DNA from: Bacteroidia bacterium
Lineage (GTDB): Bacteria; Bacteroidota; Bacteroidia; B-17B0; Aurantibacillaceae
Direction of reading: 5' to 3'
Length of the DNA: 64,000 nucleotides
Assembly (NCBI GenBank): GCA_022841465.1
Contig: JALHRL010000011.1
Location: 1 to 64,000 of the forward strand
The translations under genes and the position numbers were made by a program. This document shows positions 45,800-54,365 of this stretch, one piece after another; the stretch's first letter is position 1, and each line of letters starts with the position of its first letter. The notes beneath the pieces were generated by a model. It was not told the origin of the DNA and did not search any database. It worked only from the letters and a program-made list of their open reading frames with translations.

Positions 45800-46350
45800 G
45801 TTTATTAAACATAAACTTTTTAAACGAAGCGGTTAACGAAAAAGGAATAGAACAGCCTAATAAAGTTTTTGACTTTGTTCGCAAACGCTTAATTGATAAC
45901 ATCAGTAAAGAAGGTCAGAAAGACGGATTTGATGGAGTTTTAATTTGCATGGAAACAATAACAGCCACGAAAAACAACCCGGAAGGGAGTTTAAAAATTA
46001 GTTACGCTGCTGCCAACAATGCTCCTGTGCTTTTACAAAACAATACTCTATTAGAATTAGATGGTGATAGAATGCCGGTTGGTATGGGCGAGATGAAAGA
46101 AAATTTTAAACTTTATTCAATTGAAGTGAATAAAAATGATTCCCTTTATTTATACACCGATGGATATGCCGATCAGTTTGGAGGCCCTAAGGGGAAAAAA
46201 TTTAAATACAAAGCCTTAAATGAACTTATAGCAGCAGGAGGTTTAAAACCAATGGAAGAACAGCGAGAACAATTAAAACAAACATTTGATAATTGGCGCG
46301 GTAATTTAGAACAAATTGATGATGTTTGTATTTTAGGTGTACGTTTTTAA
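45796..46350 (+). CDS. SpoIIE phosphatase, C-terminal part of the split gene
   Basis: The protein has 184 residues starting MSLLNINFLNEAVNEKG, aligned without gaps to the paralogue's MSLLGMNLLNEIVNEKG. Later motifs are intact: YTDGYADQFGGPKGKKFKYK and the metal-binding LEQIDDVCILGVRF. No sign of decay (no other stop or indel) is visible. On its own it lacks the first metal-binding Asp, so it can be active only if joined to, or associated with, the upstream product. Confidence 0.78.
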   Translation: MSLLNINFLNEAVNEKGIEQPNKVFDFVRKRLIDNISKEGQKDGFDGVLICMETITATKNNPEGSLKISYAAANNAPVLLQNNTLLELDGDRMPVGMGEMKENFKLYSIEVNKNDSLYLYTDGYADQFGGPKGKKFKYKALNELIAAGGLKPMEEQREQLKQTFDNWRGNLEQIDDVCILGVRF

Positions 46351-46558
46351 GCATTGCAAATACCGTATTAGCTCAAATATCTAAAGCACTTCTACAAGTA
46401 ATATAAGTTATAAATGAAAAAGCATTAATGCTTGTTAGAACGAAAAATAAGCCCCTTTATCTAAAAAACTACTTTAAAAGTAAAGTAAATGTTACCAATT
46501 GCCCTCTGTAAAATATCGGAAAACATTATTACTTAAATTAGCGTACAATTTTTGAATT

Positions 46559-46669
46559 ATGAGTAATCACGAGGAAGATGATTTAGAATCAAAAAAAGAG
46601 ATCATACAGGTTTTAATAGCGGCTGCATTTATAATTATTGTAATGACTACTTGGATTATGAGTAGGTAA
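46559..46669 (+). CDS. 36-residue single-helix membrane microprotein
   Basis: The frame encodes an acidic head (MSNHEEDDLESKKEII), one hydrophobic helix (VLIAAAFIIIVMTTWIM) and a basic end (SR): a standard small bitopic protein. AATTTTTG, one mismatch from TAnnTTTG, lies 4 nt before the ATG. It is alone in the 462-bp gap between the phosphatase and esterase genes. No family is recognised. Confidence 0.5.
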   Translation: MSNHEEDDLESKKEIIQVLIAAAFIIIVMTTWIMSR

Positions 46670-46782
46670 TCTTATTCGCTTCAATAAAACACAGGGGCAT
46701 ATTTAATAAAAAAACACTTACCGCTAAGACAGTTTTTAAACCATTCATTAACCTTATAAAACCTGCGGTGCAATAAATACAA

Positions 46783-46808
46783 TTGTTTCTTTTACAATTG
46801 TAATTTTA
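46783..46808 (+). promoter_or_regulatory. Candidate promoter of the T9SS esterase gene
   Basis: TTG at 46783-46785 and TAATTTTA at 46801-46808 are separated by 15 bp, slightly short. The ATG follows after exactly 4 nt. Confidence 0.4.
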
Positions 46809-46812
46809 CCCA

Positions 46813-48057
46813 ATGAAAAAAAGTATTGCATTCATTAGTATATTTCTGCCAATTCTACTATTTAGTCAATCCTATCAAGTAGGCCATGTAAGCATTAATT
46901 TTAAAGACCCTGCCAGAACCGGAGGATTTTCAATTTCAGGAGGCATTCAAATGCCCGGAACAGGACGCGATATTGGCACTGAAATTTATTATCCGGCAAA
47001 CGTAACAGGTAATAATGTTGCTTTAGCTACAGGACAATTTCCGGTTGTTGTTTTTGGTCACGGATTTGTTATGACCTATGATAATTACGACAACATATAC
47101 AATCAACTGGCATCTTTAGGTTATATTGTTGCATTACCCAGAACGGAAGGAAGTTTTTCTCCCAATCATTTAGAATTTGCAAAGGATATTTCTTTATTGG
47201 CAAATTTGGTGAAGCAATTAAGTGCCATTAGTACTCCAACCGATATTACAATTTTTAATGGCAAGGTAAAACAAAGTGTTGCAATTGGAGGGCATTCTAT
47301 GGGTGCAGGTTGCTCAATGGTAGGCGCACAAAATAATTCCACCATAACAGCCTTATTTAACATGGCAACAGCCACTTCTAACTCAACCGGAGTTTCGTCC
47401 TTAGCCGGAGCAAGTTTAGTAACTGTTCCTTCGTTAATACTCTCTGGTGAAAAAGATTGTGTGGCCGATACACTAGTTCAAAACAATCATTATACCAATT
47501 TAGCCTCGGCAAATAAATTTCATGTAATACTAAATTCACTCACCCATTGCGATTTTGGAAATGGAACCAGTACCAATTGTACATTTGGGCAAACGGTTAG
47601 CGGGTGCGGAAATACTTTAAGCAATGCAGCTGCATTTAACAGATATATGAATTATTTAATTCCATTTTTAAACCGCACTTTAAAAGATAGTTGTGCAGAG
47701 GGGCAACGTTTTACGGATAGTATTAATAGTATATCAACTATTAGAGTTGGTTTAAAAAAACAAGGTTCATTAGTTTGTGCCCCTCAAGGAATTTCTAAAA
47801 AAGAAATTTTAACCGGAATAAATATTTACCCTAACCCATCTAACAATGTAATTTACATTGAAGGAAAAAACATTAATAATTCTGAAATAGAAATTACCGA
47901 TGTGCAAGGGAAAAGTATGCTAATTAAAACAGAAATAAATTACGATAGCGATTTAAAAAAATACACCTTAATAACTAAAGATTGGCCGGCAGGAGTTTAT
48001 ATAATTAAAATATTTAGTACCGAAACAAATACCCATTTTAAACTAGTTAAAAATTAA
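46813..48057 (+). CDS. Secreted alpha/beta hydrolase with T9SS type A sorting domain
   Basis: The protein has 414 residues and a signal peptide (ending LLFSQ). The lipase-like core has VVVFGHGFVMTYDNY (oxyanion region), the nucleophile GGHSMGAG near residue 160, an Asp in SGEKDCVAD and a His in LTHCDFG, as in chlorophyllase/PAF-acetylhydrolase-like esterases. The last 80 residues are the sorting domain (INIYPNPSNNVIYIEG, WPAGVYIIKIFS). It is exported by T9SS. The substrate is unknown. Confidence 0.88.
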   Translation: MKKSIAFISIFLPILLFSQSYQVGHVSINFKDPARTGGFSISGGIQMPGTGRDIGTEIYYPANVTGNNVALATGQFPVVVFGHGFVMTYDNYDNIYNQLASLGYIVALPRTEGSFSPNHLEFAKDISLLANLVKQLSAISTPTDITIFNGKVKQSVAIGGHSMGAGCSMVGAQNNSTITALFNMATATSNSTGVSSLAGASLVTVPSLILSGEKDCVADTLVQNNHYTNLASANKFHVILNSLTHCDFGNGTSTNCTFGQTVSGCGNTLSNAAAFNRYMNYLIPFLNRTLKDSCAEGQRFTDSINSISTIRVGLKKQGSLVCAPQGISKKEILTGINIYPNPSNNVIYIEGKNINNSEIEITDVQGKSMLIKTEINYDSDLKKYTLITKDWPAGVYIIKIFSTETNTHFKLVKN

Positions 48058-48206
48058 AGATTTCATTAAGTCTTATTGGCCCAGAGATTTAGGAATTTAA
48101 CAAACGTGAAACATGTAAGTTAAATAGGTAATGGTGCAAACAAATTCTTTAAAAGAGTAGATACCTTTATGTTGTAATAATTCTGTTACAATTAATCTAC
48201 AAGAAA

Positions 48207-48431
48207 ATGGACACAAATCAAAACAAAACACCCGAAGCTTTCAAAATTACCGGTAATTGGGATGCACAGTCAAAACAATTAAAACAAAAATTTTCGCAAT
48301 TAACTGACGCTGATTTAAAGTTTGAAACAGGTAAAGAAAATGAATTGTTAGGAAGAGTTGAAACAAGATTAAATAAAAAGCGTGAGGAAGTGATTAATAT
48401 CATTAACAAAGCACAAACAGAAAAAGTGTAA
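48207..48431 (+). CDS. CsbD family stress protein
   Basis: This 74-residue, highly charged, soluble protein carries the CsbD-like pattern GNWDAQSKQLKQKFSQLTD, then DADLKFETGKENELLGRVE. In other bacteria CsbD is induced by general stress; the molecular role is unknown. It is a single gene with its own terminator. Confidence 0.85.
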   Translation: MDTNQNKTPEAFKITGNWDAQSKQLKQKFSQLTDADLKFETGKENELLGRVETRLNKKREEVINIINKAQTEKV

Positions 48432-48503
48432 AAAAAACCGAGGTAAATATTTTAGTGTTTCTTCATACTTCATTAAAATAATTTTACCCGGTTTTATACA
48501 AAG

Positions 48504-48543
48504 CAACCTACAGGATTATAAATCTCTGTAGGTTGTTGTTTTT
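48504..48543 (+). terminator. Terminator after csbD
   Basis: CAACCTACAG (48504-48513) and CTGTAGGTTG (48526-48535) form a perfect 10-bp stem followed by TTGTTTTT. It lies about 70 bp after the stop codon. Confidence 0.65.
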
Positions 48544-48584
48544 ATATATCTACTTTTATTTTACTTCAAGTAGGCCGTAAAGAT

Positions 48585-49001
48585 TTAATCAGTAAATTCT
48601 TTCTTTTCTTCCATTTCAAAAAGTTGTATGTCTCTTATGTTTTTTTGCACTGCCACTGCGGCAAACAAACTTAAAGTAAAGGCCATACCGTAAAAGCCTT
48701 TTTCACTTCGCAATAAATCAGCATTCCACAAGCCAATTACCAAAAGCAAAATAGAGAGTAAAGTAGAAAACCAACTTATTCCATAGTAAATTGACGTAAC
48801 GCGTAATCCTTCTAACTGGTCGCGCACCGCCTTTTGCAAAGATACTGCCGCATAAAGACCGTACATTAATACTGCAAAATAATACCCTTTTTCACTCAAG
48901 TACATATTTGCATGCCATAAGCCTACACAAAACGAAATGGTACCCGCTAATAAGGCAACCCAAGAGGCGCCAATAAAAGCATTTGATGGTTTCTGTTTCA
49001 T
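48585..49001 (-). CDS. YiaAB-type inner-membrane protein
   Basis: The protein has 138 residues from the ATG at 49001; an upstream in-frame TTG adds nine unlikely residues. Two copies of the YiaA/YiaB two-helix unit are present: [33 protein letters not shown] and [32 protein letters not shown]. There are four membrane helices in all. The physiological role is unknown. Confidence 0.88.
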   Translation of the reverse strand: MKQKPSNAFIGASWVALLAGTISFCVGLWHANMYLSEKGYYFAVLMYGLYAAVSLQKAVRDQLEGLRVTSIYYGISWFSTLLSILLLVIGLWNADLLRSEKGFYGMAFTLSLFAAVAVQKNIRDIQLFEMEEKKEFTD

Positions 49002-49090
49002 AAATTTAGTTTTAAAATTATGGAACAAAGGTATTGGAGTGTAAAGCTAGAGTTTTTGATAAATGTCAAAAATATGCGCTTTAACGTATT

Positions 49091-49651
49091 TTATATTTCT
49101 GATCTAATGCGGCTTAATGTTTCCTGGCTGATGCCTAAATAAGATGCAATTTGCCCTAATGCCGCACGCTGAATTAAAGACGGTTTAGTTTCTATTAAAT
49201 TCTGATAGCGTTCTTTTGCGGTTTTAAATTGCATGCTTAACAAACGCTCTTCTAGTTTAATGTAATAATTCTCGGTAATAATTCTTCCTATTGTTTCTGT
49301 TTCCGGAAACTTTGCATACAGCTTTTGAAGTGTTGAATGCGAAATGCGAATTAACTCGCAATCTTCTATTGCCTGAATAGTTTCAAAAGAAGGTTTTTGT
49401 GCAATAAAGGAATAAAAGCAAGTAGCAAATTCATCTTGTTGCGCAAACCAATTGGTAACTTCTTTATCTTCTAAAAAATAATACCCGCGAATTAAACCTT
49501 TTTCAATATAAAACAAATCGTTGCAACGGGTATTGATTTCAATTATAGTAGCTCCTTTAGCAAGACTTATCTTTTCGCATACCGCATTAATTTCTTCTCG
49601 TAAAGTTGTGTTAATGCGAATTACTTTTTCCAGGTATTGAAGGAATGTCAT
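49091..49651 (-). CDS. Crp/Fnr family transcriptional regulator
   Basis: The protein has 186 residues. An N-terminal cyclic-nucleotide-binding-like beta-roll (IEINTRCNDLFYIEKGLIRG, NWFAQQDEFATCF) is joined to a short C-terminal helix-turn-helix (RAALGQIASYLGISQETLSR). No Fe-S Cys cluster as in FNR is visible. It is divergent from the DsbA-like gene across 103 bp and is a candidate regulator of it. Confidence 0.88.
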   Translation of the reverse strand: MTFLQYLEKVIRINTTLREEINAVCEKISLAKGATIIEINTRCNDLFYIEKGLIRGYYFLEDKEVTNWFAQQDEFATCFYSFIAQKPSFETIQAIEDCELIRISHSTLQKLYAKFPETETIGRIITENYYIKLEERLLSMQFKTAKERYQNLIETKPSLIQRAALGQIASYLGISQETLSRIRSEI

Positions 49652-49720
49652 AATAATTATAAATTTAAGTATTTTTCAAGTTCATGTATCATTAATTGTT
49701 TAAACTATTGCTAATAATTT

Positions 49721-49750
49721 TTGTTTATAGTTTAATCAAATGTAACTTTG
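49721..49750 (+). promoter_or_regulatory. Promoter of the DsbA/FrnE-like gene
   Basis: TTG at 49721-49723, 19 bp, and TAACTTTG at 49743-49750 fit the consensus exactly; the ATG follows after 4 nt, so the mRNA is probably leaderless. Confidence 0.6.
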
Positions 49751-49754
49751 AAAA

Positions 49755-50519
49755 ATGAATTTTTTAATAAAGATTTTACTTATTCCTTTATTCTTGCCTA
49801 TTGCAATAAAATCGCAAGAAAAAATAAAATCTTATCCTAAAACAAATAAAAACGAGATGAACTCAGGTAAAATGAAAATTGAAATTTGGTCGGATATAAT
49901 GTGTCCGTTTTGCTACATAGGTAAAAGACATTTAGAAGAAGCCCTAAAACAGTTTACTGATTCTAATAGCATTGAAATAGAATGGCACAGTTATCAACTA
50001 GACCCCTCCATGCCAAAGGAAGCTAACGCAAAAACAGTTTATGAGTATTTAGCGGAAAGAAAAGGCATTACCTTAGAACACTCTAAAGCCATGCATCAAA
50101 ATGTAATTGAGATGGCAAAAGAGGCAGGTTTACATTACAATTTTGATATTGCAAAAGTTGCCAACTCCTTTGAAGCACATCGTTTAATTCAATTGGCTAA
50201 AACACAAAATTTGGGAGATGTGGCAGAAGAACGTTTTTTTAAAGCTTATTTTATGGAAGGAAAAAACCTTTGCGATACACTTACCTTAATTGAACTAGCA
50301 AAAGAAATTGGCTTAAACGAAAACCGTATAAAAGAAGTTTTAAATGGAACTGAATTTACTAGTGAAGTGAATCAAGATATTTCAGTGGCTAATCAAATAG
50401 GAGTTCAAGGGGTTCCTTTTTTCGTATTTAATAGGAAGTATGCTGTATCCGGCGCTCAACCTGTTGAAACTTTTTTAAATGTATTGCAAAAATCTTTTAA
50501 AGAATGGAAGAGTAAATAA
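49755..50519 (+). CDS. FrnE-like DsbA family oxidoreductase with a signal peptide
   Basis: The protein has 254 residues. The thioredoxin-like domain starts at MKIEIWSDIMCPFCYIGKRH (CPFC redox pair near residue 50) and ends with the cis-Pro motif GVQGVPFFVF. FrnE-type 2-hydroxychromene-isomerase-like proteins are usually cytosolic and begin at that Met. Here a 35-residue extension with a clear hydrophobic signal (FLIKILLIPLFLPIAIKSQ) precedes it, suggesting a periplasmic form. An internal ATG at 49873 would give the usual cytosolic form. Confidence 0.85.
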   Translation: MNFLIKILLIPLFLPIAIKSQEKIKSYPKTNKNEMNSGKMKIEIWSDIMCPFCYIGKRHLEEALKQFTDSNSIEIEWHSYQLDPSMPKEANAKTVYEYLAERKGITLEHSKAMHQNVIEMAKEAGLHYNFDIAKVANSFEAHRLIQLAKTQNLGDVAEERFFKAYFMEGKNLCDTLTLIELAKEIGLNENRIKEVLNGTEFTSEVNQDISVANQIGVQGVPFFVFNRKYAVSGAQPVETFLNVLQKSFKEWKSK

Positions 50520-50525
50520 CATAAT

Positions 50526-51839
50526 TTAAGTTGAAATATCCATTTTAACTTTTTTGTTTTTAATTTTTTCTTCTTTAACTAATTGTATGGTTTTTAAAAT
50601 TTTATCCGCTTTAACCGCTGCATAGGCAGAATGATCCAGTACTTCAATTTTACCTAGTTCATCTTTTTCTAATTTCCCTTTTTGCATGAGCATACCTACA
50701 ATATCCATTTTATTAATTTTATCTTTCTTGCCTGCTCCAATGTAAAGGGTTTTCCATTCACTTGGTTTTGGTAAAACCAATTTTTTTGGCAACTCTATTT
50801 CTTCAGGTGTTTCTTCTAAAAAAGGTGGTAAATGATCCTCCACATCCAATAAAAAATAAGCAGTTCCTTTTCCACTCATTCTGGCTGTTCTTCCGTTACG
50901 ATGAATCATGGTGTCTGCCGTTGTAGGCAATTGATAATGAATTACTGCTTCAATTTCGGGAATATCAATGCCGCGCGCTGCTAAATCTGTTGATATTAAT
51001 AAATTAATACTTCCGTTTCTCAACTTAATTAGCGTTTTCTCTCTATCAATTTGATCCATCCCACCATGATAATAGCCATGTTGTACTTTGTGAATACTTA
51101 ACTGTTCGGCTATTCGTGCAACAGCGTCACGGTGATTGCAAAACACAATTGTAGACTTTGAATTTATACCGCCTAATAATAACATTAATGCTTCCAATTT
51201 ATCATCACCAAGTACTCTAACAGATTTTATTTCTAAAGCAGATTTTAACTGATGATGATTGGTTGTATAATTTAAAACTTTCTTTTCTTTTAATCCTACA
51301 AAATCAGGAATTTCTTTTAAAGGAGTTGCAGAAGTTAAAATACGTTTTTGCAAATGTTTACATTGTTTTATGATGTATGACATGTCGTCGGTAAATCCCA
51401 TCTCTAAAGATTTGTCAAACTCATCCAATATTATTGTGTGCGTAAGATTTAAGTCTAAATTTTTTCTTCGCAAATGATGACTGATGCGGCCGGGTGTTCC
51501 CACTAATACAGCAGGAGGATGTGCTAAATTATTTTCTTCAATACCTACAGCATGGCCGCCATAACAACAATTAATTTTAAATCCGGTACTCATTTGTTTA
51601 AATACCTTTTCAATTTGAATGGCTAATTCGCGTGTTGGTACCACAATTAAAACTTGTACCCCTTCTTTATGCTCGTCTATTAATTTTACAATAGGTAGTA
51701 AAAAAGCCAAGGTTTTACCAGAACCGGTTGGTGAAATTAAAACAACATCATTATGCTTTGGAATAATTTTTAATGCATTGGTTTGCATTTCATTTAATTC
51801 CTTTATATTAAAATGTGAAAGTATGGTAGCTAAGCTCAT
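50526..51839 (-). CDS. DbpA-like DEAD-box RNA helicase with DEFD motif
   Basis: The protein has 437 residues. Motif I is SPTGSGKT, Ia VPTRELA, Ib GTPGR, V STDLAARGID and VI HRNGRTARMSG. Motif II reads LDEFDKS instead of DEAD. The C-terminal 75 residues (IGAGKKDKINKMDIVGMLMQ, then EVLDHSAYAAV) match the DbpA RNA-binding domain, which in E. coli targets 23S rRNA hairpin 92. It is probably a 50S-assembly helicase. Confidence 0.88.
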   Translation of the reverse strand: MSLATILSHFNIKELNEMQTNALKIIPKHNDVVLISPTGSGKTLAFLLPIVKLIDEHKEGVQVLIVVPTRELAIQIEKVFKQMSTGFKINCCYGGHAVGIEENNLAHPPAVLVGTPGRISHHLRRKNLDLNLTHTIILDEFDKSLEMGFTDDMSYIIKQCKHLQKRILTSATPLKEIPDFVGLKEKKVLNYTTNHHQLKSALEIKSVRVLGDDKLEALMLLLGGINSKSTIVFCNHRDAVARIAEQLSIHKVQHGYYHGGMDQIDREKTLIKLRNGSINLLISTDLAARGIDIPEIEAVIHYQLPTTADTMIHRNGRTARMSGKGTAYFLLDVEDHLPPFLEETPEEIELPKKLVLPKPSEWKTLYIGAGKKDKINKMDIVGMLMQKGKLEKDELGKIEVLDHSAYAAVKADKILKTIQLVKEEKIKNKKVKMDIST

Positions 51840-51909
51840 GAGGTTTTTATAAAATAATAAACCGCTAATATACCATTAATAAAGGGAATTAATAAGCTAA
51901 AGTATGTGC

Positions 51910-52701
51910 TTATTGAAAGCTAAGTTTATAATAAACACCGTTATTAGAAACTAACTCCAGTTCCCCTCCTAGTTGTTCGGCTAACATATAAATAAGTTGC
52001 ATCCCTAAATTAGAATCTTTCTCTTTATCAAATCCATCTTTAAAACCGCATCCATTGTCTTTTATAATTAAAACATATTTGTTGGTTACCGATGTAAAGA
52101 TTAATTCAATTTCTCCCTTTCTGTCAGGAAATGCATGCTTCAGCGAATTACTAATTGTTTCATTTAAAATTAATCCTATCAATATCATTTTATCTACATC
52201 AAACTTTGCACTTTCATCTATTTTGTAAATAAATTCTATTTTAGAATCAGGGAAAGAAAAGGAACGATATATACTGGTACTCAAGGTTTCTATATAATCC
52301 TTTAACTTAATACTACTTAAGTCTTTTGACTTATACAACATCTCATGTACAATTGACATTGAATTAATTCTGTTTCTAATATCATTCAATAATTCAATAA
52401 ACTTAGAGTCGTTAGTAGTATCAGATTGCAAACTCAATAAACTGGAAATAATTTGCATGTTGTTTTTAACACGATGGTGTATCTCCTTTATTAACTGTTC
52501 TTTTTCTTTTAATGAAATAGTGGAGTGTTGCAATTCTTCACCCAGCATGTTAACACCAGAACCAATTCCATCTAAAATATTTCCATCATTTTTTACATCT
52601 ACCTTGCTGCGAAAATCCATTCGAGCGTAGGCCAAAATAACTTCCAGTATTTCATTTGCACGTTCGTTATCAGAAGGAGATGTGTTTCTATTTAAGTTCA
52701 T
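51910..52701 (-). CDS. Soluble HisKA_2-type sensor histidine kinase
   Basis: The protein has 263 residues, with no membrane segment and no PAS domain. The phospho-acceptor box is EIHHRVKNNMQIISSLLSLQ (about 93-112) of the HisKA_2/HWE-like class. The ATPase domain has LILNETISNSLKHAFP (N-box), DNGCGF (G1) and LGMQLI (G2). Input must come from another protein; the gene immediately upstream, coding for a STAS-like protein, ends 3 bp before its ATG. No response regulator lies nearby. Confidence 0.87.
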   Translation of the reverse strand: MNLNRNTSPSDNERANEILEVILAYARMDFRSKVDVKNDGNILDGIGSGVNMLGEELQHSTISLKEKEQLIKEIHHRVKNNMQIISSLLSLQSDTTNDSKFIELLNDIRNRINSMSIVHEMLYKSKDLSSIKLKDYIETLSTSIYRSFSFPDSKIEFIYKIDESAKFDVDKMILIGLILNETISNSLKHAFPDRKGEIELIFTSVTNKYVLIIKDNGCGFKDGFDKEKDSNLGMQLIYMLAEQLGGELELVSNNGVYYKLSFQ

Positions 52702-52704
52702 ACT

Positions 52705-53094
52705 TTAAACAAACTGTTTTAACCATTGTAATGCATCCTCCTCATTATTAAATAATTTTGTAGGTACAGGTGGTTTATTAATTCCCAAATAAAAATTGCC
52801 TAATACTCTGCTTATGGGCGAGCCAATAACAATACCGAAAGCATTTGTTTTAGGATCGCGGCCCTTTGTAGAAAAATGTTCGCGCGCTTCTCTGCTCATT
52901 GATTTTATTCCACGAGAATCTATTAATATCGGGAACTTTTTTCCAGTAAAAAAAGAATTAACTGCTTCGGTGTTTTCTTTTGCCAATTCAAGTGTAATTT
53001 CTGCATTCTCTTTTACGCGTGTGCGTACAATACCATCTTCCCCCATCCAGGTAAAATATCCTCTCACTTCAATCGGTTTTTTAAACGCATTCAT
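52705..53094 (-). CDS. STAS/DUF7793-like protein partnered with the histidine kinase
   Basis: The protein has 129 residues, soluble and alpha/beta. It runs from YFTWMGEDGIVRTRVKENAE through FPILIDSRGIKSMSREAREH to NEEDALQWLKQFV, as in the STAS-like DUF7793 family of Bacteroidota. It is the first gene of a two-gene operon with the soluble histidine kinase and may act as its input or regulatory subunit; that role is inferred from position. Confidence 0.72.
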   Translation of the reverse strand: MNAFKKPIEVRGYFTWMGEDGIVRTRVKENAEITLELAKENTEAVNSFFTGKKFPILIDSRGIKSMSREAREHFSTKGRDPKTNAFGIVIGSPISRVLGNFYLGINKPPVPTKLFNNEEDALQWLKQFV

Positions 53095-53114
53095 GCGTAG
53101 TAAATGTAAGTATT

Positions 53115-53633
53115 TTGTTTAAAATTGGTATATTTATCATAAACAACTTTACCATTAAAAGTAAAATTAAATATATAATTTCCGTAATAATTATTTTGTT
53201 TTCTTTTATTACTAATTCCTGTTCGTGGCAAGAAACCTTTGTAATTAAAAATTTATCAAACGAAGAACTTGTTGTTTATTATGAGTTAAAAAAACCGGAT
53301 AATTTATTTCCCATTTTTAATTATAACCCAAATGTTTATCAATTAAATAGTAGCGGAGATATAGAATGGGGAAATGAAAAAAATATAAGCGATATGGATA
53401 CCTCCATCCTTCAAATAAAAATTATTCTTCCACCCAAACACGCTTTGGTAATGGGACATTTATCAAACGACAAATACAAAAAATACAATCAATATTTTAT
53501 TAATGGAAGAGTATTTAATCTTCAGTTTTTAAAAATTTCAAATAGATCGCATCAAATTAATATTGTACCCGAAACCTTTGATAAGTACTTTAAAAAACAA
53601 TCCGGTAGTATCCATTTAGGTATATCCGATTAG
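53115..53633 (+). CDS. Putative lipoprotein of unknown function
   Basis: The frame starts at a TTG at 53115; no ATG or GTG precedes the hydrophobic signal IIILFSFITNSC, whose Cys could be a lipobox residue. The mature part (VIKNLSNEELVVYYEL, then VMGHLSNDKYKKYNQY) has no recognised domain. It is divergent from the STAS-like gene, with only 20 bp between them. The start codon is uncertain. Confidence 0.55.
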   Translation: MFKIGIFIINNFTIKSKIKYIISVIIILFSFITNSCSWQETFVIKNLSNEELVVYYELKKPDNLFPIFNYNPNVYQLNSSGDIEWGNEKNISDMDTSILQIKIILPPKHALVMGHLSNDKYKKYNQYFINGRVFNLQFLKISNRSHQINIVPETFDKYFKKQSGSIHLGISD

Positions 53634-53917
53634 ATCAATATTAAACACCAAGCTTTCCTCTCCTTCAAAAACAATCCTTAAACGTTTATAGCCTTTTTTT
53701 CGTTTGATAACCAACCTTAATAATTTATTTCTTGCATTTTTAAAGAAATAGAAGATATTATATCTTATAAGAGCTTATATCATCTTCTGCTTTTCAACAT
53801 TCTTATGTTCAAATAAAAAATGCAATTGCACTAAACAGCCCTTACTTCTCAATAACTTTATAATTAATTGATTAATAATTATTTAAAAACCAACACTTCA
53901 TCTAAATTTAGAAAACA

Positions 53918-54337
53918 ATGCGCTTTAATTTATTTATCATAATTCTATTAAGCGGCTTTTTATGTAAAGCAGAAATTATTGAAATACCGGAGGTAATAAA
54001 AAAATCATTTGAAGAAAAATTTCCAAATGCAAGAAATGCAAAATGGGATAGTTCAGCCGAAAAGCAATTTGAAGTTGGATTTGAATTAAACGGAAAAGAA
54101 AATGTTGCCGTTTTTTTAATGGATGGTACATTTAAAGAAATCGAAACAGAAATAAAAATTTCAGAAATTCCAATTCGAATAAAAAAATCTATCAGTAAAA
54201 AGTTTCCGTTATCAAAAATAACGTATGCCATAAAAGTGCACCGCGCTAACGATAAAATAGTTTATGATTTAGAAGTGAACACCGGAATAGAATTGCTTGA
54301 TATTACTTTGGACATAATGGGATTTGAAGTAGATTAA
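53918..54337 (+). CDS. PepSY-like periplasmic protein
   Basis: The protein has 139 residues and a signal peptide (ending LCKA). It has two PepSY-like half-repeats: PEVIKKSFEEKFPNARNAKW..VAVFLMDGTF and PIRIKKSISKKFPLSKITYA..VYDLEVNTG, as in the DUF2874/BLIP-like proteins of Bacteroidota. The function is unknown. It lies 28 bp before the cupin gene and may be cotranscribed. The preceding 284 bp hold no recognisable gene. Confidence 0.82.
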   Translation: MRFNLFIIILLSGFLCKAEIIEIPEVIKKSFEEKFPNARNAKWDSSAEKQFEVGFELNGKENVAVFLMDGTFKEIETEIKISEIPIRIKKSISKKFPLSKITYAIKVHRANDKIVYDLEVNTGIELLDITLDIMGFEVD

Positions 54338-54365
54338 TTATAACAAAGCACTTCCATATTTAACA

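Noticed and set aside
46351-46558. Gap after the split phosphatase as a place for a further gene fragment
   Set aside because: No frame longer than about 20 codons with plausible start and composition; no similarity to the phosphatase.
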